From NCBI GenBank assembly GCA_021234535.1, contig CM037839.1:28225475-28289474 (forward strand): a DNA stretch of 64,000 nt, in the 5' to 3' direction. The notes under the pieces were generated by a model. That model did no database searches. It saw only the letters and a list, made by a program, of their open reading frames with translations, and had not been told where the DNA came from. How positions within the stretch are numbered: position 1 is the stretch's first letter; each line of letters starts with the position of its first letter. The translations under genes and the position numbers were made by a program. Below are positions 45,884-60,800 of the stretch, one piece after another. The DNA comes from Stichopus chloronotus. Lineage: Eukaryota > Echinodermata > Holothuroidea > Aspidochirotida > Stichopodidae.

Positions 45884-48800
45884 CTTAGGCGAGCAAGCAA
45901 CGCATACAAACGTGTGACAAACAAACAGTGAATGTTAATACACAAAGTGCTCATGGTCTAACTTGTGTGCTGTTCTTCATATATTCTGATATTCCTGCCA
46001 ATGTTTCTGCGTGATGTATGTAGACAAACAGTTTAAATCCTCTCACACCACTTTTTCAAGCCTTCACTGTGATTACAAAGTACTCTCACTGAAATGCCAA
46101 AGTTTACAGGAACCACTCTTGTCATGAAGTGATCAATCCAAAAACTCCTAAATTTCAATAAATATAAACAAAACAAGACATGCAGCAGTGATCACATGAA
46201 CACTTCACCAGACCGAAGATGAAAACACAAAAGATGCCATTTATCCTCATCATGGTTTGATATTCAAACATGAGCCACTACAAAAACCTTCAATTGTTCC
46301 ACTTGGTCTTTTTGTTGAATAACATCTTCATCTGCTACTTCTCAAAAAAAAAAAAACAACTTGTCTCATATTTTAAAGCAAACTTTAAGCCCCTCCAAGG
46401 ATCACTTTCAGATAGACTTGTTGAAGTGAAATCTCTGAGTGTCACACTTTCGAATATTTCATTCACGATCATTCAAAAAGCAAAGTTTTCATTCTGAACA
46501 AGTTATCACCACATACAGATACATGGAGATGAAGCTCAGCTGGAAGCAAGACAAATAGAAAGGTAGGATGGAGAATTAGTTATCAATTATTTATTGTAGT
46601 AAGGATGAGTAACAGGTAAAAATGAATAAAAAAATACAGGTATAACACTGTTCAGCAAAATGGTATGCAAGGGAAATATAAAACAGCTTCACAAAAAAAA
46701 AAAAAAAAAAAACCAAAGAGCAGGAACTATACTTAACGAACTGTGATGAAACTGGATTAGTCATGTTTCCATGACAACAGTCCAAGTGTGGTAATTATGC
46801 AATGATGTCACCTAACATTTATGCCACTTCTTCATCCTCAAATGTCGGCCTGTGAGAAGCCGGCTGGCATTATTGTGTCAACTATTACAGTGGCTGCTGC
46901 ATACAAACCAGCAGCTATCACCAGTGGGGGACAAACCTTCATTTTATCAAGCTTTTGCTGATAAATACTCCATTTTCTTATCAGTAATAAAGCCTCAGAC
47001 CCTTTAGCATATTTAGACAGGACTGGTATCATTACAACGCCATTCCTTTGCACAGACTAATTATGAAATGGCCCCTAGGGGTGGAGGGAATCGTTTATTT
47101 CCACCCCTATCTACGCTCCCATATAGATCAGTCGCTGGTGCCCGAGGGACACAAAGCAAGACATTCTCTACCAGGATGAGGTTTGAACGGACTTCAGATA
47201 TTGTTAGTTTACTTCTGCTAGTACCCACCTGGCAGCAGATGCCAGCCTTACTCTTCCAGGACAATCAATAGCTACTGCCCTTGGTCATTATCTGGCTTCA
47301 ATGTGAATTTACAAGAATTGATTGAATCCGTTGGCTTCTTTCTATCGGTGCATGGTCGTCTTGGCGTACGTGTAATCTAGTTTAGAAGCTGGCACGTCTC
47401 TCTCCACATTTTGATAGCATAAAAACCGTAGACTCTGTTTGCACTTGTCCTACTTCGCAGAGAATCAAACCTACCACATTAACATTGATCCTAAACATCA
47501 ATTCTCACCAAAAACAGAAACACCGTATGACGAAGCAACCATACACAAAAAAAAAAAAAAAAAGACAGAGAGAGAGAGACAGAGAAAGATAAAATCAAAC
47601 ACTGAAAGAATTAAAAAAGAAAGAAAACAACGGGGGCAGCGAATTAAAAAGATTGATTGGTATTTCTGGTTGACTATCGGGTGGGACATGATTGTCATCC
47701 CCAAAGGAGCTGGTCTACACTGCGGCAGATTTGAATGTAAACATACCTCACTAATGACATACCAAACAAATGATCTACAAACATTGGATCCACTTGGCAG
47801 CAGAAGTACTGACCAAGGTGATATTGATTCAGATCGACTACTATGCCATCATCTCCAAAGAACCAAACCTATTCTCCCCTTACTCAAGAAATGGTAAACT
47901 TGACCATGATATGAGGCCATCTGAAGGCAAGTTTGATGTCTTGAATTCTTCAATTTCAGTTTTAATTAAAGCGAGACCTTTCCCATTACGACCGAAAAAT
48001 GTAGATGACAAAGAAGGAAAGGAAGGCCTTGAAAATTTCTCAGCTTTGACTGTGTGTCTCATGCATTATTAAAGAATTTCTGCCGAAAGTTTTTAAACAT
48101 TACTTTCAAAACAGAACTGGAAGAGAAAGGAACTACTGTATACCAAAAAAAAATAAACGAACCATCAGGGAGTGAAGTAAACCCCACATTCATCATTTAT
48201 TTTTCTCTTTGGAAAATGAAAGTACCATAAAAAGTGAGGGGAGTCACCTAAAAACAGAAAGTTGACTCAGAGCTGTTTTAATTACCCAGTAATTGTATAA
48301 AACAAAAAGAGAAGAAAGTGATACTTGAACACCTTTCTCCTATGAATCATTTTTTCTTTTCTATTTTTTTTTTTGGACAAATTAGAACCACATCAGAGAA
48401 ACAAATGTAAGAGGACTGCCTCAGCTCTCAGGAACTAGCAGTTTGACATTTCCTAGGAAGGATTCTTCAAGTGTATTTATTAACTCTTCAAGATTAAGGC
48501 TGCGATAGGAGGATTTCAATGATTCCATGACTGGAATATTAAAAAGAAACGTGATATTAATTGGTCTGACTCATACGTTACATGTGGGGAAAATCACACC
48601 AGAACATTTTATCACAAAACAAAATTTCTAAGCCTGACCAATGCATCTCTAGAGAATCCCAAACTCCTGAGTGTTATTTATAACGAGTGTCGAATGCAGA
48701 GTACACTGCATGAGGAATAATGCAACCATATGTGTTCAGAGCACCTTTGCTTCACTTAAATCTAAATAAGCTGCATTGTATTTTGACAAAGAATGCATTC

Positions 48801-51800
48801 ATCAATCATGCAAGAACATTCTTTCATTTGCATAACTAATTAATTTGTGAAGTACTTCGGCAGCACAATTCCCCCGTAAACTGTTTTGTATCGATGAAAT
48901 TGTCTCGTCGAATGACAAAAATAGCATCCATGCCGCAGACTGGCAAGTGTTAAAACCTGTTAGTTTTTAACTTTTATTATGGTGCATAATTAACTAATGA
49001 ATAGAACTTGTCTATAAATCAAATGAAATTACCAGTAACCAAATTTCATGACTGTAAAGAAGGAAAAACAGTTTTATGGAAGATGAGGAGAAATTCCTGT
49101 CTGTTTTATTTGTCATCTTTCTGTTGTATGAATCACGAAATATACATATTGAAGGGCAACAATGTGCAAAATTGAGGTATTTGATAGTAACAGGTAACAT
49201 GGCAATCTATGGTATTGCCAACAGCTAAATTGCTCACTGTAGTAAAACAGGAGGAGGTAGTTTGTTCACTTATGTTCTCATGAATAACATTCCATGCTGG
49301 CAACCTAGCTGATTCAAATGTATGACTTTATGGTCACCTGAAACATCAATCAATCGAACAAAACTATTAAATACTCTATCCAAATATGATTTTCTTCAGC
49401 TTTTAATTTGTCTTTTTTAATCACAGTGACTGAATGCAACAAAGGGCAGAAGAAGAGGGTTATCCATGGTGCAGGATACTCTATCCCACAGATGACAGTC
49501 TGTATCTAAAGAGGACCCTTTTACAGTGGTGACACGATCCAGTACCGCGTTGCTTTTAGAATCATGCACATTCAAGCAAAATAGATTAGAAATATATGAC
49601 TCATTGGTATCTAGCAGCCTTAACCCTGCAGGTGTGCTCGTGTTTTTAGTTAATTAGTTGGAACCATCATCTGGTATTCGGTATATTGAACATCTGTGCT
49701 GTGAATTCTAAACTTTTCACTTTCATGTTCACTTGTCAAGTTACCGGACATTGAGGACCATGAGGAGGTCGGACATAGAGGTCAATTCACTGACTTGTAC
49801 CTTCCCTGAGGTTGCAAACGGTTTTTCTTTCTAAGGTAATAGAGAATATTTGACAGTGTGCATCTCTTATTCAAACTCACAATCTGAAATGTAAACAACA
49901 TTAAGATACATTATTCTGACATGTGACTGCTGATCTTCACCGATAATGTCATCATCATCATCACTACACACACATGGCACGTAAAGGTACCCTCAGAAAC
50001 TTCAAAGTCGATGGAATGTTCTGGCTGACGCACTAAGTTGTCATATTTTGTCGTTATACATTACTTCACACTGGAATAAACTTATTCAAGTACCAAAGTT
50101 ACAAATCGCACATATACAGCTAGGTCGGTTTTAATTCCCTCATCACCGGCTGGTAATCCCAAACCATATCGTTAGTTTGTTGAAGTTTAACCCATAATGG
50201 TGCCAGCGATCAGAGAAAATTTTAGGATAATATCATAAGAGGTGTGAGGTGGGCTGTGCCTTTCTTTACTGAGTCCTTATCTTTTTTTTTTTGGCAGAAA
50301 TGGCCATTGAAGAACATAGAGGTATATGAAGCAAGAAAAGTAAAAAGTGACATTACTGAAATAAATTTCAGAAACACTGACAGTACGGTATACAAAATAT
50401 CATCGATGAAAAACACATCGACAAATTAGTTGATGACAGAAGGAGTGGAGAAAGCCAGAGAACCCCTCGAAACATTAGAGTGCAGCTGTGTAATTGTCAA
50501 GGCCAGTGTTAAGTGCAGTTGTAGCCTTAGGGTATACCTCTATAGTAATCACAAATATATCATTTATTTGACAGTCAAGTAATTGTTGTTAAGGACTCTT
50601 TGGCATGGAGAAAAAAAAAGTGCAAATGTGATAAAAAAAATTTCTGTCACACTGAATCCAATGAAAAGTGACAAAAAAAAAGGTGGAGAGATGGGGACGA
50701 GGAGAGGGAAAGGAAAGTCACTGAGAAGAAAATGAAAGGAGTGTATTGGGATGGAGTGAATCTCATTAGTATGAAAAAATTAAAGGAGGACATTGCACTG
50801 AGTAAAATTGAACAAAAACAAACCAGTTTTTTTTTAAATTGTAGCTTTGTTTTCTTGATCTCATATGTAAAGTTGTCGTAACGTACTTGGGCCAAATTTG
50901 AAAAGAACTATTTCTATGTAAACTGAACATTTGAGAGGACTGAGAGCAGAGACTCCTACAAAAATGCAGTATCAAAAAGCAGTTTTGTTCCTCATTGAGG
51001 AAAACTTGGATGAAACCTGATATTTTCTACTGATATTTCTTTTTCACTGAATCCATTCACTCCTTGGATCCACACCAATGGCTATAGTTGGAAATTTGCA
51101 TATGATCTTATTGGATACTCACTGTAGGATGTAACTGAACAAGGTTTGCTTCTTTTAAGTCTTAATTGCAATAGACATTGTTTACAAAAGGATTTCAATA
51201 CTGTGAAAAGGTATGGAACCAGACCTACTGGTGCATCAGTACTCTCATTGGTAAACTCTGGTCAGGTTTAATGCATACGAATGAATGCTGTTGTTATCAA
51301 AACTACCAAACGATCCTTCGTCAACTTGAGTATTGTCTCACTGAAGGAAGACTAACATTGCTGTGGTCTGTGGAGGAACTGCTACTTTTTGAACTATTCT
51401 GAGGTGTGCTTAACTTTGATTTGATTGTGTGGGAAATGACATGGCCGAAAGAAAAGAGGAGGCCAAAGAGGTAGCCCTAATGCACTGTGGTGATCCTCGG
51501 GGAATTAGTTTGAAGTTTAAGTTTTTAGATAGAGACGATGAGAGCACCTATTTCAGATTTAGATCTTTTATTGGTCAATTTTGAAGCACAAAAGCACTGG
51601 TGGGTGTTTTGAAAGACACTGTCCAAAAGCTGACACACTGGGGCTTCAAACATAAAAGAGTCTTTACAAATTGGAAACTTCATATGAAGCTTTGCCCTTT
51701 AAGGCAAGAGGCGGTTAATTTAAAATCTGTGTCCAGTCTTCTCACCAGAGACTGCCCTCCATTCTTCGAGACACAATATGCTTACCTTCTCATCATTCTC

Positions 51801-54800
51801 ATGACATTTCATAAACAACAGAATGAGATTGCAACAATTACAGCTTGGACCCTGGACACCGCATAGAATAGATGTTTCCCTTTTTTAAACAAAGCCTAGG
51901 GATATTTTCACCAAATGAGACGCACCGCTTGACAACATAAGGCAGAGGTCAGTGTGATTTGAGAAAATAGAAATTTTGGTCTTAGCATTTGTGATGTGTC
52001 CCACACAGAATGGATATGGGAAAAAGGAGAGCTGCACTTTGAGTGTTTCGTTCAATCACTCTTCTATATGGCTATATCTACTCCACATTTTCAATGGTCC
52101 CAGATTACGGAATTTGATCAATCCTTAAACTGTTTCCTCTAGGTCACTCCCATGTTTCAAGAAAAATTTGAAGATGATTTACTTCAGTCACAACTAGATA
52201 TTTGTTCTTAAGCTAACTTCTTTAACTTCTTACTTTCATTGTTGTTTTCTATTTCTTTTCTTTCACGCTGACTTTACTTTTTGTTTAAATGTTACTATTA
52301 TTTCTTTCTTTCTTTTGTTGTTTTTGTTTTCTTTGTAAGGTGGCATGACCACAAAAAGCTAAGCTTCTGTAAGATCTCCTCTCATTCTTGATTGTGCTAT
52401 CAGAATATTTGTAAATCTTGAACTGCCACCTGTTCTGAATGTGGAACTAAAGCTGATCAAATCAGATCAATATGAAAATATTACTTTGAAGCAAAATGTA
52501 ATGATTTAATAAAAAAAATGATAACTGGAATAAATACCACAATGAAATTAGTGAATATAACCCCAGATATGTAAAATTTAAGGTACTGTATGAGTACAAG
52601 AACATTTTTGGTCCTACAGACATGGCTACCATCACTAAAAAATATTACACTAGAAGTCAAGAACTATTCATGCAAATTGATTTAGCATAAACAATGCATC
52701 TATGAAAGTTGTGCTTGTTAAAGTACATGTGAAATGAAAAGGATATTTTTGAGTATTGACAAAATTATTCATTAAAAATGTTGATAATAGGCACAATTTT
52801 CATCAAAACCCATCAAACAGCGACCACTTCCTGAGTAAAGTCTGTTTCACAACTGCATCAGGCTTAAACATAAACCAAATATGCAGATTTCTGACATCGA
52901 GGGAGGGACTATTATGGTATGCCATATATTAACTTTTGTTAGAAAAACTTCATTTCATGAACAATAGAATCTTATATTCCATTTTACAGTTTATTTAGGA
53001 AGCATGTATTGTATAAAATACTGATATCACCAATCCTGAAACCCAGAAATTAAGTAATTCAGAGACAATATATATAAGCCTAACAAAAGGAATGTTGACA
53101 CTGTGCAACACTCCACATCATCAGTTTTGCATTTTCATTACACTCTGAAAAGTCATATCGCACAAACATCACCAAATATCAACACATGCACAGAATGTCA
53201 TCCCAGGTTAACTTCGCAACGTCTGAATGAAGCCAGCACTCTGCTGGATGTATGTCACATGATCTTTACCACTGCAGTGACATGTGACCTGGCAATGACT
53301 GCACATAGTGTTGATTGAAATTCTCATTTTCTTTTTCTAAACATTCTATCTGTGTCAGAAGTAGACACATAACAGGAACAGTAAACTAACAAAGTAATGG
53401 TACATTTTGTCGTTTGCTTTATGTGGTACAAGAGAAAAACCAATGTCAATGTCGGAACATGTTATACCTCTGAAGAGCAACAACATGAAGCAGAATATCT
53501 GAATAATGAATGAAGCTATTTTACCAAAAGTTCTATTATCTTGCAATGTTTTATCATCCTTGTCAGTACTATGTGTTTGTGATAAAGTACATATTCACTT
53601 TAAGAGGAAATACATGAACGTGAAACTGGGTGTCTGATAGACAAAGATTTATCTTTTAATCACATCATTTGAATTTATGTCTGATAAAGTGACCATGTTG
53701 TAATCCCCGCAATTATCAAGTTAAAACCAAATCCTCCTACAATTTCTTCCTGTTTTTTTTTTATTTACAGATGGAGGATGTAACCATGTTGGGTGTCAAA
53801 ACACTACCCCTCACCATATAACTAGCAGATCTAAGTCCAAATGGTGGGGCCAAACTGGTGCATGATTTAGGAGGAGAGGTCAATGGGAGGGGTGTTTTTT
53901 TTTTATAAGTAAATGCACCCATATTCAATTTCATCCAGCAAAAGGGTACAACTGTGAAGTTAAATTGCTCCAAATACCAGATTGTGGGTTTAAAACTCCA
54001 CAAACAAAGTTTTTGGCCACCTTTCAGTGGTGTCATGGCCCTGCTGGTTCCCCCTTGTTTCCGCTAGTGATCCCTGCTAGTTAATGGTCATGGATGTACA
54101 AATGTTTAATCAGCCTGGACATAGTATGAGCTACTTGGATCAATCTCAGATTGACTTACCTGTAATTGCCAAGGTAAACTCCATCTGGGTTTAACATTGG
54201 TACGATCTTGAATATCATATGGTCCCTGAGAACCTTGGCTACGGGGTGAGGACTGATCAGAAAATCTATTAATCCTGTGAGCCAAAAAAGTAACAGACAG
54301 GAGTTAAACTCTATCAATTATTCTTGTTGTTGCATCACTCACCACATTAATTTTACTGGCTAGAAGATTCACATCCGGTATGAAAAATAAAAACTTGAAG
54401 ATAACAAAGAGATAACCAATACTGTTGCAAACAACTACACAATGACATAGAATTGACCTGGAGTTAATTTGCATACATGATCCCTCTGCGCTTGATGAGT
54501 TTGACCTTCACTGTGACGAGTCCTGTGAAATCAGATGACATCACTTAAGGTTCCTCACTATCACTTAGCAGACAGGACAATTCCTTGCATCAAAGATCAG
54601 AAACATCACAGAAATCCCTGTGACTGAGTGAAAATGTCTAATGTCGGTATTTACCTGGCATTAGATTAAGAAGTGCATACGTTGCCCTTTGACGTTTGCT
54701 TACGATGCCAGTTGTCACTCTAACTTGGATTTGTGTCTTCACAATCTAAAGGTGCTGTAGTGGTATTGACTATTTATACAAAGAATTTAAATTGAGAATT

Positions 54801-57800
54801 TGTACTCTGGAAACCAAAGGACTTCAACAATGATGTCATCCTCATCATCCCCTTCTACTAAAAAAACAATAAAAAAAAAAAAAATAATACGACAATTTAA
54901 AAGTAACTAGATGTATTCATACACCAAATGTAATGCTGGAGATTTGAGAATAATCAATGCTGTTGTGTAAACCACACCGTGTTAAAAAAAGACACCAATA
55001 AGAGACACAACACAAACAAAGATATGCCACACTTCTCTCAGAAAATGTCTTTGTCTTCCAATTTACACTTACCTTGACAAACAAAAGATGCTGGGGATTC
55101 CCCTGGGTGGACTCTTGCAGTTATAAATATGACTCTCTTTTTGACTTGTTCATCACTATTATCTGCAATGACAAACACACAAAATAAAATCTGCATAATA
55201 CTGACAAAGTTCAAGTGGAAAAATAAATGTTAGTCAGGCAAAAGTGCATCACACCAACAGGGACTGACAATGAATGTTGTAGATTGATTTATTTGTAACA
55301 TAACTAACTATGAACAAATAAACATTGAAGCAAATGACCTGATAATTGACAAGATCAACTTTGAGAGACCAGGAAGGTGAATGGGATCACTTAGTTCTCC
55401 TTACAAATCTCATTGTGTATAAGTCTTCCACATGTGCTATAAACTGGCAATTACTGTGAACAATCAGAATCGCTTTAAGAACACATTTAAATTCATTGCA
55501 ATGTAATGACACTGACCAATAAGAAAGCCCCCCAAACAAAACTTAGCAGCTATGGTTATAGGATGCAGATACTGGCCAATCATAATGGCACAAAGGATGA
55601 ATGAAACACATATTGTAATATAAGCCATAGCTGATCAGAAAGGCCCGCAAAGAAGTTTTAAAGGAAATAATAATATTGATGTGGATGACATATAAACAGA
55701 CAACCCTGAATCTGAGAAAGGAATAGTTTGAATTTTAATTTGTGAGTGACATACTCATACCCAGCTTCTAGAATGTTACAAGAAGTTCCATTGGTGCCTT
55801 TTAACTCCAATATGTAACAACCACTTTCATACCTCTGTTTATCAACTTTTTTCATTGTCAAAAGTTTAATCAGCTTTTAATCATTTTACAACATAATACA
55901 CAACAAAATGATCTTCATAAACATATGTAACCTTTACATTACCATTAGTCGGAATAGGAATGCTTAATTACTATATCAGTCCTTATGGCTCGAAAAGTTT
56001 ATCTTGGTAAAAATATACCAAGACACAAGATGTTTGAATATATATTATAATTGTTACTGCCATTAATGAAAGGTCAGCCAGAGAATGACACTGAATGGTC
56101 ACAGGTTGCTGAAAACAAATGCTTCATACTTCCATGTCACACAATCAAAGCAGGCCTTAATGTATACAATTATTTTCCATAGTGCAGTTTGCAAACCGAC
56201 TGACCTAGATGCGTCTTACAACGCAGCACATTGGAACACAATACTTAAATACACAGGAAAATTCAAGAGAATGTAAAGGTCAGGAGGCAAAGATTCTTGA
56301 TGGAAATATAATCTTGGTGTGGCAAATTATGAGTCTAGCATCTAAGAGAAACCAATAAATTAGCAAAGCATACAGCAGAACAGTTTACAGTGTGTGTATG
56401 TATAAACAGGGATGATATGACCTACAAGCTTTAATACTACAATTTTTTTTGTTTTTATTTCCTCACATTTCCACGGTCAAATAGAACAATGCCATGAGTA
56501 TCAATTTTAAATTTTCACCAATTACATAAACTTGTACTACCACATCTTTTTTTTTCAACCTATCCTTACAAAGTGGTGTCCTTCTTCCACCGTAATGTGT
56601 TTGGTAAGCCTTAACTCAATTACTTGAACCACAAACGTGAGCAAAAGATGAGGCATTGATTTTTTTTTTTTTTTTTTATCTGATGAGTGAGTAAGAATGC
56701 TCTCCAGACTGATGCCAAGCAGCATACAGCTCCCTCCCCCCTTCAAAAATAAATGCAACACCCAACAATAGCAGCAGGCGTGCAGACATGCAGAAGGTAT
56801 TGGCCAAGGTCAAAGGTCACGGGCAGCAACATTGACAAGAGAAGGATGCGAGTCAGACAGGTGGAAGGCCCGATTTGATTAATTCATTGGAGAGGAAAAA
56901 TGTGCAAATCAAATGTTAAGGTGAATTGAAGCATAACAATAAGGGGAGGTTTGCATCCCACAAGGTGAACAAAACGCCACAAATTCATTCCTTAGAGCGT
57001 TGGGAGAAAATATTCTGCAGGAAAAAAAATGGAAAAGAAAAGGAAAAGATAAGCCAAAAAAGACACTTAACGAGCCAGCTGAGAAGCAGAATTTTTCAGC
57101 AACTGGACAGCAGCAGAGCGAGAGAGAGAATTGGAGAGGTAGATATACAGACATTGGGAATCCACATTTAAGAAAGAAGAAGAAAAAAAAAAGAGGATGA
57201 ATCGTATAAATGAAACAAGGATGTACAGATGAACTGGGTTACCATCTGATCCTAATTTTAATTTGCATTTTTTCCCCCCTTTTTTCAGTTTTCAGGAAGG
57301 AATGAGACAGAACAGAAACATACACAGTCTTGGCAAGATCAAGCTAAATGTTATTTTTTCAGAAAATATAATAACGTTTGTAGGCCTACTGCTTTCATGC
57401 AATGAGTGTTTTACTGGTTTACAATTATAATTGCTATTGTTTTTAGCAAATTTCATCCTTGTTTTTTTGTCATATTAGAAGGAAATATTAATTTGAGCCT
57501 TGAAATAGTTGACACAGATCTTTAGATGCAGGAACCATGTTTACTTGGTATTTGTGACGTGCAGATTGATAGATGACTGATGTACAGTACATGTAAGATT
57601 CTAACTTATTTCTTAACAACAAGTTTTTCAAATGAGAAGATGCAGATGCAGGGAATGAGACAAAAAAGAGGAGAAGAGACAAATGAGGAGAACCAAAAGT
57701 AACATCTTCGTCTTTTGGCAGAGAACTGAACTACTTAAAGCAATCATATTTAGTCATAGAGCCATAACAGAAATATTCCATATGTACTTCAATGCATTGT

Positions 57801-60800
57801 TTATGTCTGAATGCAATGACAGCATGGCTAACATAACATAGTGGTAGCATTAACTTAATATTACATTCAATACAGTCAAGCATCCTTTTGAGTAATGACT
57901 TAAATAGATTTTGGTCATGTCATGGGCACTGGGGTTAGTGTTTATCATATTTACACCTTCAAAAGCTCTGTTCAAACCAGGGAGTTGCTGTTAAATAGCA
58001 ACTCCCAGTTCAAACTCATCATGTTAAGGACTGAAATCCAACAGTCATTCTTATTTACAACTAAGTGTTCCATAATTAACTCATTGTGTTTCAAGGTCCT
58101 GTTATTTCAGCGTATCAATACAGTTCTCTATGCTTCTGTCATTTTAGGGTGTTGACACGAAGTGAACAGCGTTAATGTTTAGTCATCAAGGACCCTGAAA
58201 AATAACCACCCAAACAGAAAAAAAAGGTACATAAATCAAACCCGGTTGCATAGCTTAAATTACGTGTCCAGTGTATCCTTTAACCTTTTAACACTTCTTG
58301 CCATCACATCCTAAGGCAACCTATTCCACTCATTCACTACCCTCTGAGAAAAGAAGTAACGACAAATATTGAGCGTACTTTGAACCTCCTGGAGTTTAAG
58401 ACAATGACCTCTTGTAATTTTACTATTTGCTAACTTGAAAAAATTAGAACATGATAAATTATCAAAACCATGGAAAAATCTTGTAGGCTAGTATCAAATA
58501 TCCACGTAATCTTCTCAGCTCAAGTGAAGTGAGATTCAAGAGACATAACCTACTGTTATAGGGGACACCCTTGAAGGCACTTATCAGTCTAGTAGCCCTG
58601 CGCTGGACTTTCTCAAGTAACTCCTTATCTTTAGAAAAAATATGGGTTCCAAGCTTGAACATCATACTCTAAATGAGGCCTAACCAACTGCTTATAGAGC
58701 CTAACAACAATGTCTTACTGAAGGAAACTAACATTTCTCTTAATCATACCTAAAGTCCTATTCCCTCTTTTCGGGCCTTCAACACACTGCTTAGCTGGCT
58801 CTAAAGAAGAATCTATGTGAACACCTAAGTCCCTTTCAACAGAAACCTCTTGCAGTGGCTGTTCATTCAAAGTGTATGAATACCTAGGATTATTGCCAAT
58901 ATGCATTACCTTGCATTAATTGATATTATACAGCATTTGCCACTCCTGAGACCAAGTGAAAACCCTGTCTAAATCCTTCTGAAAACTTTTTGAATCACCC
59001 TCAGAGGAGACCTCAGAATACAGTTTAGTGTCATCAGCAAACTTCTTGGCTCTACACACAATATCAGCAGCAATGTCATTAATAAAAGCAATAAACAGGA
59101 GAGGACCCTTCACAGACCCCTGGGAGACCCCACTAGTAACCTCTTGCCAAGAAGAAGCACAACCATTTCAAAGCACCCTCTGTTTCCTATTATATAGCCA
59201 ATCCTGAATCCAGGCCAGTAAGTTATCACAGATGTCCATACTTTTTAATTTAAGCAAAAGACGCTGGTAGGGAACCATATCAAAAGATTTCTGAAAATCC
59301 AGAAAAACATCATATCAACAAACTTCTGCTTATTAAATGAACTAGCAACATTTTCAATGAAAATATTGGTGAGGCAGGATCTTTTCTGACAAAAGCCATA
59401 TTGAGACATTCTGATTTATGAATAACTACTGAAGACACTAACCATAGACTTTTTAACAATAGATTCTATGACTTTACAAACACAACTAGTGAGCCTGACA
59501 GTCCTGTAATTACAGGGCTGTGACTTATCTCTCTTCTTAAAAATTGGGGTGATGTTAGCACACCTCCAGTCCTCAGGATCATAACTTTCAACAATAAATT
59601 TATTAAAGACCAGTGACAGTGGAACTCAGAAATGATGAGCAAATGACCTCAACAAATTTGGATAGATTGCATCTGAGCCAGGGCTAAAAGAAACAACAAT
59701 TTCCTTAACGTTCTGCGTAGACCTAACATAAGAAAAGAATGCCTTGGGGTTGTCCTTAATATCATCAGCGTTACTCTGCTCGAAATTCAGTTTAGCTTTA
59801 GTGATTAACCATTTCACTTTAAGTTGGTGAACGTTAAACTTATAAAGGTCAGAAACAGAGTTACTCATCCTGTAACACCTCCACATATCCGCTTTTGTCT
59901 AATGGCACACCGGACTTCTTCTGTCATCCATGAAGGCCTACTACTTATACGACACCGAAACTTCCACGGAATATGATGATTCATAATATACGTAAATATA
60001 TCAGCTATAACACTGAAGCACTCTTGCCACTCATTCCATTTATCCAGTCTGTACCTTTCAATAAATTATCAATTGCTACAGTATCTGCTTTAGAAAAATC
60101 TGGGATCCTTTCCTGGCTTATAGAATTGAACACCTCACAGACAACATCAAAGGCTATAACTCCATGGTCACTTTACCCTAATTTACCTAGAATCACAAAA
60201 TTGTCAGCAACATTAGGATCAGATGTGAAAGCAAGATCAAGAATATTTTCACCTCTAGTTGGAAAAGAAACATGCTGGTGCAAGAAACAGTCCTGAACAA
60301 CCTCAAGAAAATCAATACCATTACTACCACTTAATTCCTCAGTTCAATCAATGTCTGGAAAATTGAAGTCATCCATGATAATAACATCACCCTCAGCAGC
60401 TGTCCTAATTTGAGTTAAAGAACAAATTATTATTTTCTTTCCCACTATTTGGAGAGCCATAACAATACCAATTGTGACAACTGGACCAGAAGACTTGCTA
60501 GAGTTATTTAGAGTTAACTCGCACCACAAAGAGTTGACAAAGGATCCTTGCAGCTCTGCAGTTTCTCAACACATACAATATTATCTCTGACATAAAACAA
60601 AACCCCTCCACCAAACCCCTTATTGGTATCAACCATATCTTGACGACATACCACATATCCAGGATAAGAAACCTCAGCACTATCAATATCATCTCTTAAC
60701 CAAGATTCAGTTACACCAAATATATCTGGCTTCATATCCTCAAGAAGTACAGCAAATTTATTACAAATACTCCTAGCATTAGTAAAAGTAATCTTTAACT

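Larger units (their letters stand above)
43041..54159 (-). other. AGBL4 intron (11 kb)
   Basis: It holds a (TCAA)n microsatellite (45820-45882), poly-A tracts, and open frames without known homologues: a candidate terminal exon at 48421-48530, an ATG-less frame at 49417-49653 and a frame at 46838-47053, all on the minus strand. The rest looks like ordinary AT-rich intron. Confidence 0.6.

Noticed and set aside
47498..47704. Minus-strand Phe/Leu-rich frame
   Set aside because: Caused by a poly-A and (GA)-rich tract read in reverse; no homology.
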